A stretch of DNA of 64,000 nucleotides from the NCBI GenBank assembly GCA_963828285.1, contig CAWHEB010000002.1, forward strand, positions 1,570,187 to 1,634,186, in the 5' to 3' direction. This document shows, in pieces, positions 24,069 through 31,891 of the stretch. Positions within the stretch are counted from its first letter, which is position 1; each line of letters opens with the position of its first letter. The DNA is from DAIOEK01 sp963828285. GTDB taxonomy: Bacteria > Chloroflexota > Anaerolineae > Anaerolineales > Anaerolineaceae. Below the pieces are notes generated by a model. It was not told the origin of the DNA. It saw nothing but the letters and a program-made list of their open reading frames with translations, and did no database searches. Both the position numbers and the translations under genes were made by a program.

Positions 24069-24115
24069 TTGCAATCTATTGTTAGACAGCATATAACAAT
24101 AAAAGGAGATTGCAA
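24069..24115 (+). promoter_or_regulatory. Promoter with nested inverted repeats before the GH13 gene
   Basis: TTGCAA (24069-24074), 17 bp, TATAAC (24092-24097) forms the promoter. The same segment holds two nested dyads: outer TTGCAATCT (24069-24077) with AGATTGCAA (24107-24115), and inner ATTGTTA (24078-24084) with TAACAAT (24094-24100). The outer right arm ends at the first base of the start codon and spans part of the AAAAGGAG ribosome-binding site. The left arms lie upstream of the expected transcript start, so these are more likely DNA operators than an RNA hairpin. Confidence 0.6.
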
Positions 24116-25596
24116 TGAATAAATGGCCGCAGAATCCGGTGATCTATGAGATCAATACGCCTGTTTGGTTGTATGATCTTTCAAGGAAGTATGGTGGGGA
24201 TATCACTCTGGCAAATGTTCCTGCTGCCGAATGGGATTCCCTGGCTGCTTTTCATATCGATGGAATCTGGTTAATGGGGGTCTGGGAACGCAGCCCAATG
24301 GGTATTCAGATCTCCAACCGGGATGTGACATTAAAGGGCGAGTTCCGAAAGGCGTTACCTGATTTCGCTGACGGGGATAATATAGGTTCTGCGTATTGCG
24401 TCCGGCAGTACCAGGTGAATGATCTCCTCGGTGGAAATCAAGGATTGGCAGCCGCCCGAGCCGCGTTATCTGTTCGTGGAATGCGTTTGATTCTCGATTT
24501 TGTACCAAATCATACAGCTCGAGATCATCCATGGGTGATAGAGCATCCGGAATATTACATCCACGGTGAGATCGACGGTCTGCTGGGAAAAAGCGGCTAC
24601 TACTTTGAGTCCAATGAAGAGATCATCGCCTGTGGAAAAGATCCGTATTTCCCACCCTGGGAAGATTGTGCTCAATTAAATGCATTTCACCCAGGTCTAC
24701 GGTTGGCGGTAATTGATTCCATTCGGATGATCGCATCCATGTGTGATGGGGTGCGCTGCGATATGGCAATGTTAATGTTAAACGATATCTTTTCCCATAC
24801 CTGGACTGATAAAGCTGGTCCAATTCCATCCGAAGAATACTGGCTTCAGGTGATCCAATCCATCCGGGATGAACTTCCTGATTTTATATTTTTAGCAGAA
24901 GCTTACTGGGATAAGGAATTGATCCTTCAACAGCTTGGTTTCAATTATTGTTATGACAAAAAGTTTTATGATCGATTACTCCATGATCAGGCAGACTCGA
25001 TACAGGGTCATTTAAAAGGGGATATTGATTTCCAGAATCATTTGGTTCGGTTTATCGAGAATCATGATGAAACTCGTGCCGTGAGTGCATTCCCTTTGAA
25101 GAAATCGGTTATAGCAGCGTTGGCTATGTCAACTATTCCGGGGGCTAAACTCTATCATGATGGACAATTTGAGGGAAGGAAAGTAAAAACCCCAGTGTTC
25201 TTAAGGCGCCGTGAAATTGAATTTCCGAATGAGGATCAAGTTCGGTTTTACCAACGTCTGGTAAGGGTTGCTACATCGGAGTTGATCCATTACGGGAAAT
25301 GGTCATTTTGCGAATTATCCGGATGGCAGGATAATCCGAGTTTCCTATCTCTGGCTTCGTGGACCTGGAAAAAGGATGATCAGATCTTGTTGGTAATATT
25401 GAACTTCGCTGATCAAAAATCCCAGGGCTTGGTGAGAGTTCCCTGGGATTCTGTAGGCGGTAATAACTGGCGTCTGGTTGACTTAATCAAAGGTGATATA
25501 TTCGAAAGGTCCGGATCAGAGATGATTGAAAGAGGAATGTATGTCGATCTAGAGCCTTGGGATTTTCACCTGCTCTGGTTCTCGCGGAAGATCTGA
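24115..25596 (+). CDS. GH13 alpha-amylase-family glycoside hydrolase
   Basis: A 493-residue protein covering the (beta/alpha)8 barrel and a C-terminal beta domain. Conserved regions: LILDFVPNHTARDHPW (region I), GVRCDMAML (nucleophile Asp), FIFLAEAYWD (acid/base Glu) and RFIENHDETRA (transition-state Asp). There is no signal peptide, so it acts in the cytoplasm. The substrate (alpha-glucan, maltodextrin, trehalose or sucrose type) cannot be read from the sequence. It starts at an ATG with AAAAGGAG and stands alone on the plus strand, ending 3 bp from the convergent lipoprotein gene with no visible terminator between them. Confidence 0.88.
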   Translation: MNKWPQNPVIYEINTPVWLYDLSRKYGGDITLANVPAAEWDSLAAFHIDGIWLMGVWERSPMGIQISNRDVTLKGEFRKALPDFADGDNIGSAYCVRQYQVNDLLGGNQGLAAARAALSVRGMRLILDFVPNHTARDHPWVIEHPEYYIHGEIDGLLGKSGYYFESNEEIIACGKDPYFPPWEDCAQLNAFHPGLRLAVIDSIRMIASMCDGVRCDMAMLMLNDIFSHTWTDKAGPIPSEEYWLQVIQSIRDELPDFIFLAEAYWDKELILQQLGFNYCYDKKFYDRLLHDQADSIQGHLKGDIDFQNHLVRFIENHDETRAVSAFPLKKSVIAALAMSTIPGAKLYHDGQFEGRKVKTPVFLRRREIEFPNEDQVRFYQRLVRVATSELIHYGKWSFCELSGWQDNPSFLSLASWTWKKDDQILLVILNFADQKSQGLVRVPWDSVGGNNWRLVDLIKGDIFERSGSEMIERGMYVDLEPWDFHLLWFSRKI

Positions 25597-25598
25597 CC

Positions 25599-26588
25599 TT
25601 ACTTGACCTGTTCCAGAATAATCTCGACATTGGATGGATTCCCCTTGGTAACGACGGGGTATATTTTTGTGCTAGCAAAGATCACTTTACCGTTAAGGGT
25701 GATCTTTGCTTCGACTACGACGGTCGCCTCAGGGTCAATGACGTCGGGATTATATGGGAGCACGAATTGGTATGGAGGCTGTTCACCGTCCGCGGTGAAA
25801 GACAGTTCTTCAAGAAGAACCGCAGGAGAATCGGCTTTTGAGATATCCACGAGTTTAATAGAAATATCTGCTTCCGGTTGAAGTGAGATACGTTGCAGGT
25901 AGGAAATCGTACCACTGACAGCGAATGATTGGACAAGATCCATTCCATTTTCGTCCACCTCGATAATCTCTCCTTCGCTGACCGTAAAATATCTGCTCAA
26001 GGGTACCGATGGATCATCGGTCATGGGTTGATCCTCTTCCCTGGTTAGATAATCCACGCGGATGGTGTTATTTTCAAAGGATAATCCGATTTGTTTCACC
26101 CGGTCATCAATGATGGAAGGATACAATGAAGTAAACTTTCCATCTTCGTTCAAAAGTATAGAGAGCATTGTGAATATACCTGATCCCCCAGTATTCAGGG
26201 AAAGTAATGCTGCACCGTCCAAATCCCCATCCTGGTCCAGATCGGCTTCAAGGGAGAACTCGGATAAGATCAATGTGATCAAGTCTTCCGAATTTTCATA
26301 CTTTCCATCTATAAGTTGGACGGGATCTGTGGATCCTTCCAATAAATACAATTCATTCTTGAAATCAATTTTGACCGCAGGTACAGTGGGGGAGACCTCG
26401 AGTATTGCAGTTGAAATTAATTCGGCAGTATTAGGTAAGGTTGGAATAGCTGTTTCAACAACTGTAGTAATTGTTGGGACTACCGTTGGAATGGCTGAGG
26501 GAAACACCACCGGAGTTGGCTGTGCAAAGCATCCGCTGATCAACGCCGATAATATAACCAGAAGTCCGATTCTATTGTTATGTTTCAT
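25599..26588 (-). CDS. YbaY-type lipoprotein with N-terminal extension
   Basis: A 329-residue lipoprotein: lipobox ISGC, a PT-rich linker, a middle domain with a calcium-loop-like DLDQDGDLDGAALLS, and a C-terminal YbaY/YscW-type beta domain. The last begins VSGTISYLQRISLQPEADI and includes FVLPYNPDVIDPEATVVVEAKI and a GKVIFAST strand. YbaY-type domains occur in surface or periplasmic lipoproteins of poorly defined role. The start was moved to the ATG at 26586-26588, giving a normal signal peptide. A divergent holin-like gene lies on the other side of the upstream intergenic region. Confidence 0.75.
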   Translation of the reverse strand: MKHNNRIGLLVILSALISGCFAQPTPVVFPSAIPTVVPTITTVVETAIPTLPNTAELISTAILEVSPTVPAVKIDFKNELYLLEGSTDPVQLIDGKYENSEDLITLILSEFSLEADLDQDGDLDGAALLSLNTGGSGIFTMLSILLNEDGKFTSLYPSIIDDRVKQIGLSFENNTIRVDYLTREEDQPMTDDPSVPLSRYFTVSEGEIIEVDENGMDLVQSFAVSGTISYLQRISLQPEADISIKLVDISKADSPAVLLEELSFTADGEQPPYQFVLPYNPDVIDPEATVVVEAKITLNGKVIFASTKIYPVVTKGNPSNVEIILEQVK

Positions 26589-26747
26589 TTTATTCTCCCG
26601 CATCGTTTTAATATTTTCCGGGCATGAATGTTTATTTCATTTCACCATATTGAACATTGCTTCTCAATTATTGTAAACTAAATGAAGAAAAGTATCGAAG
26701 TCCGCAACCGAGAGGAAGGATTTACGTTATATATTAAGGAGGAAAAA

Positions 26748-27131
26748 ATGAACTCATTTTTATTACGTGTCTTGATCAATTCGATTGCTATCGCGGCAAC
26801 AGCCTGGTTGTTGCCCGGAATTGAAGTAGGCGGAAACAAGGTCCTTACAGTTGTGCTGGTGGCGGTGATATTTGCTTTGGTGAACTCGATCATTAAACCG
26901 GTTTTCTCCTTCTTTACCTGCGGATTGTATGTGGTTTCACTGGGATTGTTCACTTTTATCGTCAATGCATTGATGCTCCTTGCAACCAGCCGAATCGCTG
27001 AGTGGTTTGGTCTTCAGTTTGCCATCAATGGTTTCTGGACAGCAGTCCTTGGTTCGATCATCATCAGTATAGTGAGTATCTTGTTATCATTGACTCTGGG
27101 TGGTCGAAAAAGAGCTTATCACGAGGAATAG
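26748..27131 (+). CDS. Phage holin family IV-like small membrane protein
   Basis: A 127-residue protein with four hydrophobic helices: LLRVLINSIAIAATAWLLPG, VLTVVLVAVIFALVNSI, LYVVSLGLFTFIVNALMLL and GFWTAVLGSIIISIVSILL. It has the NSIIKPV turn typical of the PF04020-type family. The family name comes from a mycobacteriophage holin, but members are common single-copy chromosomal genes with no phage context, as here. The start follows a strong AAGGAGG at 26738. It is monocistronic and ends in a terminator. Confidence 0.85.
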   Translation: MNSFLLRVLINSIAIAATAWLLPGIEVGGNKVLTVVLVAVIFALVNSIIKPVFSFFTCGLYVVSLGLFTFIVNALMLLATSRIAEWFGLQFAINGFWTAVLGSIIISIVSILLSLTLGGRKRAYHEE

Positions 27132-27154
27132 ATAAAAGAAGTAAAGTTTATTAT

Positions 27155-27188
27155 GGGACGGGGCTAATTTTAGCACCGTCCCTTTTTT
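27155..27188 (+). terminator. Terminator after the holin-like gene
   Basis: GGGACGG at 27155 pairs with CCGTCCC ending at 27182 with additional inner pairs (GCTAA/TTAGC), followed by six Ts. It insulates the ubiquitin-like operon from upstream transcription. Confidence 0.9.
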
Positions 27189-27283
27189 GTTTTCCCAAGA
27201 TGTTCGATGGGTTCGGTGGTACTGATTCAGTTTGTATTAGAAAAAACTTACAATTTTGTTAAGTCAAAATCTGCTCAAGGTAG

Positions 27284-27312
27284 TTGACATTCACAATAAA
27301 GGTTCGTATTAT
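27284..27312 (+). promoter_or_regulatory. Promoter of the ubiquitin-like operon
   Basis: TTGACA (27284-27289), exactly 17 bp, then TATTAT (27307-27312). The predicted start is near 27319, leaving a leader of about 30 nt before the E1 gene. Confidence 0.75.
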
Positions 27313-27318
27313 GATGTA

Positions 27319-27332
27319 TGGTAGTCAGACCA
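27319..27332. promoter_or_regulatory. GntR/FadR-type operator candidate on the transcription start
   Basis: A perfect dyad TGGT-N6-ACCA overlaps the predicted +1. GntR-family proteins of the FadR type commonly bind TGGTnnnnACCA-like or TNGTnnnACNA-like sites. The first product of the operon carries a GntR-type winged helix, so autorepression is the natural inference. Confidence 0.55.
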
Positions 27333-27348
27333 GTATACAAGGTATATT

Positions 27349-28998
27349 ATGCCAATCAAATTCTTGGAACACAGATCATTAACTGAAGTTGTCGCGGGTA
27401 AATTGGCCACCTTTATCTTGGATGGCACATACCCTGCAGAAACGCAACTTCCCTCAGAACGAGAGCTGGTGCAAGAGTACGGTATCAGTAGATCCACTCT
27501 CAGGGAAGCTTTAAAGATCCTTGCTGAGCACAAGCTGATCGAAGGTAAACACGGTGTGGGTTGGTTCGTAAACCGGATCAATTCTTCCAATATGGCAAAA
27601 TCGCACGAACTTGCCGGAATCCCTAAAGAAAATACGCGTCCTCGGCCAGCTACATTGGACACAAATCAACCGATCGGACCACGAAGACTTCCGGTGGCTC
27701 CCGAGAAACCTTTACAGATCCCCAACCTGCGTTCAGACCGCCAAGGTACGTTTAAGTTAATTTCCTGGTGGGAACGGGAGAAGGTTGCTAATGCAAAAGT
27801 TCTTGTAGTTGGGGCCGGTGCATTGGGGAATGAGGTTATCAAAAACCTGGTATTAATGGGGATCGGTAATATTTTCATTGTTGACTTCGATACGATTGAA
27901 TTAGCCAACCTCAGCCGGTCGATCCTGTATCGCGAATCGGACACTGGACGGGAAAAAGCCGAAGTAGCGGCTGCTCAGGCAAAAGCCATCAATCCGAATG
28001 TGAAAGTTCAATATCTTCATGGAGATATCTCTACACAGCTTGGACTGGGAGTATTTCGCCGCATGGATGTGGTTATTGGATGCCTGGATAACCGGGAAGC
28101 CAGGTTGGCTGTCAACCGGTTTTGCTATTGGATGAACATTCCCTGGGTCGATGGCGCCATTCAAGAATTCCTCGGCTTGGTACGAGTTTTCATACCTGGC
28201 CAGGGAGCTTGTTTTGAATGCACCCTCACTGAACAAGCCCGCCGAGATCTATCGATGCGTTATTCCTGTCCGCTATTAGCAAGGGAAAATGTACTTCTCG
28301 GAAAAGTGCCTACAACACCCACCATCGCCTCCATAATTGGAGCAATGCAAGCACAAGAGGCTCTAAAGATCATTCACAAACTTCCGGTGGAAGCAGGAAA
28401 AGTCATCCATTTTAATGGAATGACAAATGAGATGTACACGAGTGCTTACCAACACAAGGATGATTGTGAAAGCCATTGGAATTATGGGGAAATCACAGAA
28501 TTACCTGCCCGGGCAGATCAAACCACTCTGGCAGAAATGTTACATATCGCTCAGGCTGATCTTGGTCCGGATGCAATTCTGGAGCTGGATCAGGAGATCA
28601 TTCTTTCATTACGTTGCCCGGTTTGTCAGACCATCGAGAATGTGCTTAAACCCATTTCGCAGGTCAGTTTTCAAAATGCACATTGTGCCATCTGTGGAAC
28701 ATTGCGTGAGATCGAGATGGTACATGTCATTACCGGCAATGAAGCTTTCTTGAATCGAACTTTGTCCAGTATGGGAATACCGCCTTTACATATCATCCGT
28801 GCGAACAACGGAGTGGAATATCGTTTTTATGAATTGACCGGTGACCAGGCAGAATCACTGCACTTCAATCACTTCAATGCCCCCAATAATGGAAAAGAGA
28901 TACCCAATATCCGCATTCGTTTAGGAGAGGAAATTGTACAGGAACCTCTCATTCTGAGACCACCCCGAGCCCGGGTAGTGCTACGGGATGAAGCATGA
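27349..28998 (+). CDS. E1-like ubiquitin-activating enzyme fused to an N-terminal GntR winged helix
   Basis: 549 residues. About 7-76 form a GntR-type winged helix (LTEVVAGKLATFILDGTYPA, LPSERELVQEYGISRSTLRE). About 145-345 form an E1/ThiF/MoeB Rossmann domain: GAGALGNEV (155), DFDTIELANLSRS with the conserved Arg, GCLDNREAR, and IASIIGAMQAQEALK. Cys307 (YSCPLL) lies where MoeB/Uba4-type E1s carry the crossover-loop cysteine and is the best catalytic candidate. CFEC (288/291) and CPVC...CAIC (423/426, 446/449) look like zinc pairs. The C-terminal 200 residues are otherwise unrecognised and could present the E2. It would adenylate the C-terminal glycine of the Ubl and pass it to the E2. It is first in the operon and overlaps the RING gene by 4 bp. 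A DNA-binding E1 is unusual; the joint is one continuous frame with no sign of an indel. Confidence 0.9.
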   Translation: MPIKFLEHRSLTEVVAGKLATFILDGTYPAETQLPSERELVQEYGISRSTLREALKILAEHKLIEGKHGVGWFVNRINSSNMAKSHELAGIPKENTRPRPATLDTNQPIGPRRLPVAPEKPLQIPNLRSDRQGTFKLISWWEREKVANAKVLVVGAGALGNEVIKNLVLMGIGNIFIVDFDTIELANLSRSILYRESDTGREKAEVAAAQAKAINPNVKVQYLHGDISTQLGLGVFRRMDVVIGCLDNREARLAVNRFCYWMNIPWVDGAIQEFLGLVRVFIPGQGACFECTLTEQARRDLSMRYSCPLLARENVLLGKVPTTPTIASIIGAMQAQEALKIIHKLPVEAGKVIHFNGMTNEMYTSAYQHKDDCESHWNYGEITELPARADQTTLAEMLHIAQADLGPDAILELDQEIILSLRCPVCQTIENVLKPISQVSFQNAHCAICGTLREIEMVHVITGNEAFLNRTLSSMGIPPLHIIRANNGVEYRFYELTGDQAESLHFNHFNAPNNGKEIPNIRIRLGEEIVQEPLILRPPRARVVLRDEA

Positions 28999-29969
28999 TC
29001 AATAGTTCTTTCCAACCGGCTACACGATCCGGTCACCCGATGGGAATTTTCTTCAAGAAATTTTTGTTTCAGATAGCGATTCTCATCATTGTGATCCAGT
29101 TATCTCTTGCTGCCAGTTGGGGATGGACCTGGCTACTGCTATGGAATCAAATGTTTGGCGAAGTATTCCTAAAGGTGGCCACTGTCATCGGTTCCGGTTT
29201 GCTTGCAGGACTGATTTCGCGGGTGATCTTGAAAGACCACCTTCCTATCATCCGCTGGTTATCTGCACAGATTTCTGTCATTTGCAGTCTGGTTGGTATC
29301 TCCTATCTGACTCGAAACCAGGTGGGATTTCATCTTTCCATGGCGCCTGCAACAGTAAATAATTGGGATGGTCTTTGGCAGATTGTGATTGGCGGATTGC
29401 TTACCTTATTAATATTGAATGCCTGGAGTAAACCTCGTCAGCAATACCTTGAATATTTGCCTGACGAATCCGATCTGGAATTTATGCCTGAATATTCGGA
29501 CCCAACCATGATAACTTCGGTACAGGTGATGCCGCGCAACCAGGAACCTCCCATACCGGCACGACAAACCCCCCGTCCCAGAAAGAAACCTGCCGAAGGT
29601 GGACGAAATACGAAAACCTCAAGACAATCCAGTGAAACGCATATTATGCGATTACAAACCGGGACTGGGCAAACTGGCGGCCATGTCCTTAGGCGTGATC
29701 CTATCGGGAATACGAAAAATAAAGATGTTCATTTCCCCAGAAAAACTAGCGAAAACACGGCAAAACCGACTAAACGTAAGGTGATCTCCAGAAAGAATAA
29801 TCCCATACGATTGATGGGACATGAGGAACACCGTTGTCCATATTGTTTGGAAACCGTGGATGTAAATGACCCTGAAGGTGTGGTGGTATGCAAGATATGC
29901 CACGCCAAGCACCATAAACGTTGTTGGGATATATCCGGTACCTGTCAAGTGCCCCATATTCAAAATTGA
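28995..29969 (+). CDS. Four-helix membrane protein with C-terminal RING-like zinc finger (candidate E3)
   Basis: 324 residues. Four transmembrane helices lie at about 22-50, 58-78, 86-106 and 125-143. A disordered basic and Pro-rich linker (about 150-275) follows, then a zinc finger at 281-321: C281-x2-C284, C299-x2-C302, H306/H307, C310, C317, H321. This resembles the prokaryotic RING/treble-clef fingers reported next to bacterial E1, E2 and JAB genes. Membrane anchoring with the finger in the cytoplasm suggests an E3 that directs conjugation to membrane substrates. The start overlaps the E1 stop (ATGA). A later ATG at 29043 is possible and would not remove any domain. E3 activity is inferred from the finger and context. 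Confidence 0.75.
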   Translation: MINSSFQPATRSGHPMGIFFKKFLFQIAILIIVIQLSLAASWGWTWLLLWNQMFGEVFLKVATVIGSGLLAGLISRVILKDHLPIIRWLSAQISVICSLVGISYLTRNQVGFHLSMAPATVNNWDGLWQIVIGGLLTLLILNAWSKPRQQYLEYLPDESDLEFMPEYSDPTMITSVQVMPRNQEPPIPARQTPRPRKKPAEGGRNTKTSRQSSETHIMRLQTGTGQTGGHVLRRDPIGNTKNKDVHFPRKTSENTAKPTKRKVISRKNNPIRLMGHEEHRCPYCLETVDVNDPEGVVVCKICHAKHHKRCWDISGTCQVPHIQN

Positions 29970-30009
29970 TCTTATTTGAAATTTTCTTTGTTCATTGTTG
30001 GAGGATCGC

Positions 30010-30858
30010 ATGGTGGATGTGCCAGTGACAATTGTTTTACCAAGTGGAGGAGCACGGAGAGCAGATATACCTGACGATGTGCCCGTTGTTGAAGTCATTG
30101 AGGAATTAACCTCCCTGCTTAAACTACCCACAGTTGGTCCCGATGGCAGACCGATGGGGTACCGTTTGGATAGCAAAGCTCTAGGCAAGGAGCTTACAGA
30201 GCGAGAGACCTTGGCAAGTGCACAGGTTCCTGCTGACGATCGGTTGATGATCACTGCTGATATCACAGCCGGATCTGTTATAGCCATCGACTCCAGCCCA
30301 CGGATGCGCCGTTTGAAAATGGACCATCAACTCATTCAGGAAATGGCTGCCAGAAGTGACCTGATCAAAGTGGAACCTGTCATGATTCGCCCGGGTATAC
30401 CACCGGAACACTACATCATCACTTTCAAATGTAAGAGCATTGTTGGAATCGATTCAAAAGGTAATCCAAAGATAGGTGAACATCATCAGGTGGATATTTA
30501 TCTTCATGCGCAATATCCGCAACGATGGCCTGGGATGAAATGGCTCACACCGATCTGGCATCCTAATATCAACCATTTGAATGGCAGCGTTTGTATAGAT
30601 GCAGCCTGGTGGGCAGCATCCAGATCATTGGACCGCCTGGTCATTATGTTGGGTGAAATGCTTCAATATAAAAACTTCCACGACGATCCGACCAAACCTC
30701 CCTTCCCCTGGGATGCAGAAGCAGCGCGTTGGTGTCGTGATTATCGAGCAAAACATCCGGATGTTTTCCCACTCGATATGCGCGAACTTCTCCGCCCTGA
30801 GCGGATCAAGCTCAAGAAGGTTGAACCGGTCGTGAGATCAAAAGTACGGTTGAAGTAA
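30010..30858 (+). CDS. Ubiquitin-like domain fused to an E2 conjugating enzyme
   Basis: 282 residues. Residues 1-88 are a beta-grasp ubiquitin-like domain, YukD/EsaB-like in style, ending ADITAG. Residues about 98-240 are an E2 (UBC) fold with YIITFKCKS and a V-D-I-Y-L strand, an HPNI motif at 184-187, and the active-site cysteine Cys195 in NGSVCID, matching the eukaryotic HPN...G.IC layout. The extension FPLDMRELLRPERIKLKK follows. The Ubl part is 61/88 identical to the free Ubl encoded next and stops at the same Ala-Gly, so it may be cut free or bind the E1 in cis. The start is the ATG at 30010 behind GGAGG; an upstream TTG was rejected. The E2 would take the activated Ubl from the E1. Confidence 0.9.
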   Translation: MVDVPVTIVLPSGGARRADIPDDVPVVEVIEELTSLLKLPTVGPDGRPMGYRLDSKALGKELTERETLASAQVPADDRLMITADITAGSVIAIDSSPRMRRLKMDHQLIQEMAARSDLIKVEPVMIRPGIPPEHYIITFKCKSIVGIDSKGNPKIGEHHQVDIYLHAQYPQRWPGMKWLTPIWHPNINHLNGSVCIDAAWWAASRSLDRLVIMLGEMLQYKNFHDDPTKPPFPWDAEAARWCRDYRAKHPDVFPLDMRELLRPERIKLKKVEPVVRSKVRLK

Positions 30859-30912
30859 TTTGTCGTGAGCGCTCAAAAACTAACCTGTAAAACAAAACAA
30901 TAGGAGAACAAA

Positions 30913-31179
30913 ATGTCTGATATCAATGTTACTTTAGTGCTTCCATCCGGAGGCAGTCGCGTGGCTGAAGTCCCCGGTGACGTGCCCGTCAAGGAACTCA
31001 TCCCGGAACTCGCAACATCATTGGAATTGCCCACAACAGGACCTGATGGACGACCGATCAACTACCGCCTGGATAGTAAAGCCCTGGGTCGTGAACTACA
31101 AGAAACAGAAACCCTGGTTGATGCCAAAGTTCCTGAAGATGATCGCATCATGATCACCGCTGATATCACAGCCGGTTAG
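30913..31179 (+). CDS. Free ubiquitin-like modifier ending in Ala-Gly
   Basis: 88 residues forming one beta-grasp domain (VTLVLPSGGSRVAEVPGDVP, DRIMITADITAG). It ends directly in Gly88, so the E1 could adenylate it without C-terminal trimming. It is 69% identical by eye to the Ubl part of the preceding Ubl-E2 protein, with best conservation in GPDGRP, YRLDSKALG and the tail. That pattern suggests a duplicated domain under shared binding constraints. The ribosome-binding site AGGAGA precedes the ATG. YukD relatives also occur in type VII secretion loci, but no FtsK/EssC ATPase or WXG100 gene is nearby, so a conjugation role fits better. Confidence 0.85.
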   Translation: MSDINVTLVLPSGGSRVAEVPGDVPVKELIPELATSLELPTTGPDGRPINYRLDSKALGRELQETETLVDAKVPEDDRIMITADITAG

Positions 31180-31219
31180 GGTGTCTGTCAATCTGTTTTC
31201 AAATCAAAAAGGAATTGTC

Positions 31220-31882
31220 ATGTTCAGCAGTACTGAACCCGTGAAGCCGAGTGTACGTTTGCTGCCCACCGAGGAAGTTCCTCCCCGGTCAACCCGGATT
31301 CCTTATCCGCGGTCGATCGCCTGGGCTCCACCGCATATCAAGGAAGACTCTCCAGAGCCTATCGTATCAGTCTTTATGACACGACCGTCTCTATGGGAAT
31401 GCTGCAATCAAGCTCAAAGTGATATGGATAACGAAGTAGGTGGATGGCTGCTTGGAAAATACCGCCAGGACAAAGTGACCAATGAACAGTTTGTCATCGT
31501 CGATACGGTATTGGCTGCTCAATATGCAATTCATGGCAGTTCCTTTTTGAGATTTACCCAACAAAGCCAGATGGATCTGCGAAATCGAATGGATGAAGAG
31601 TACCCGGACAAAGACCTGGTCGGATGGTTTCATACCCATCCCAAAATGGGAGTCTTCTTTTCGAGTTACGACACCTGGCTACACCAAAATTTCTTTCCGG
31701 AATTATGGCAGGTCGCCCTGGTGATCGAACCTCATTCACGAACAGGGGGATTCTTCATTCGGCAAAAGGATGGTGCGTTGGATCCACGATTATATTTTGG
31801 ATTCCACGAATTGGCAGACAGTATGGAACAAAGTGTAGTCAATTGGAAGAATTTGACTCCACAGTTCCATTCTGATGAATAG
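31220..31882 (+). CDS. JAMM/JAB metalloprotease (deubiquitinase-like)
   Basis: 220 residues with a full JAMM zinc site: Glu72 (NEVGGWLLG), then H138-T-H140-x7-S148-x2-D151 (WFHTHPKMGVFFSSYD). In eukaryotes and archaea this motif removes ubiquitin-like tags from targets or processes precursors. Here the likely jobs are recycling the Ubl from substrates and possibly cutting the Ubl-E2 fusion after its Ala-Gly. The start is the ATG at 31220, seven bases after AAGGA; a GTG at 31181 lacks a site. The first 45 residues are Pro-rich and probably disordered. All catalytic residues are present. Confidence 0.92.
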   Translation: MFSSTEPVKPSVRLLPTEEVPPRSTRIPYPRSIAWAPPHIKEDSPEPIVSVFMTRPSLWECCNQAQSDMDNEVGGWLLGKYRQDKVTNEQFVIVDTVLAAQYAIHGSSFLRFTQQSQMDLRNRMDEEYPDKDLVGWFHTHPKMGVFFSSYDTWLHQNFFPELWQVALVIEPHSRTGGFFIRQKDGALDPRLYFGFHELADSMEQSVVNWKNLTPQFHSDE

Positions 31883-31891
31883 GAGATAACC

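Noticed and set aside
26748..27131. Holin-like gene as a sign of a prophage
   Set aside because: This family is common as single chromosomal genes; no lysin, capsid, tail, integrase or attachment repeats are nearby.
30010..31179. YukD-like Ubl as evidence of a type VII secretion locus
   Set aside because: No FtsK/EssC-type ATPase, WXG100 protein or EccB/D-like membrane gene is present; E1, E2 and JAMM genes directly adjoin, so conjugation is the better reading.
31391..31739. Minus-strand frames opposite the JAMM gene
   Set aside because: They are antisense to a gene with all catalytic residues conserved and have no ribosome-binding sites or recognisable domains.
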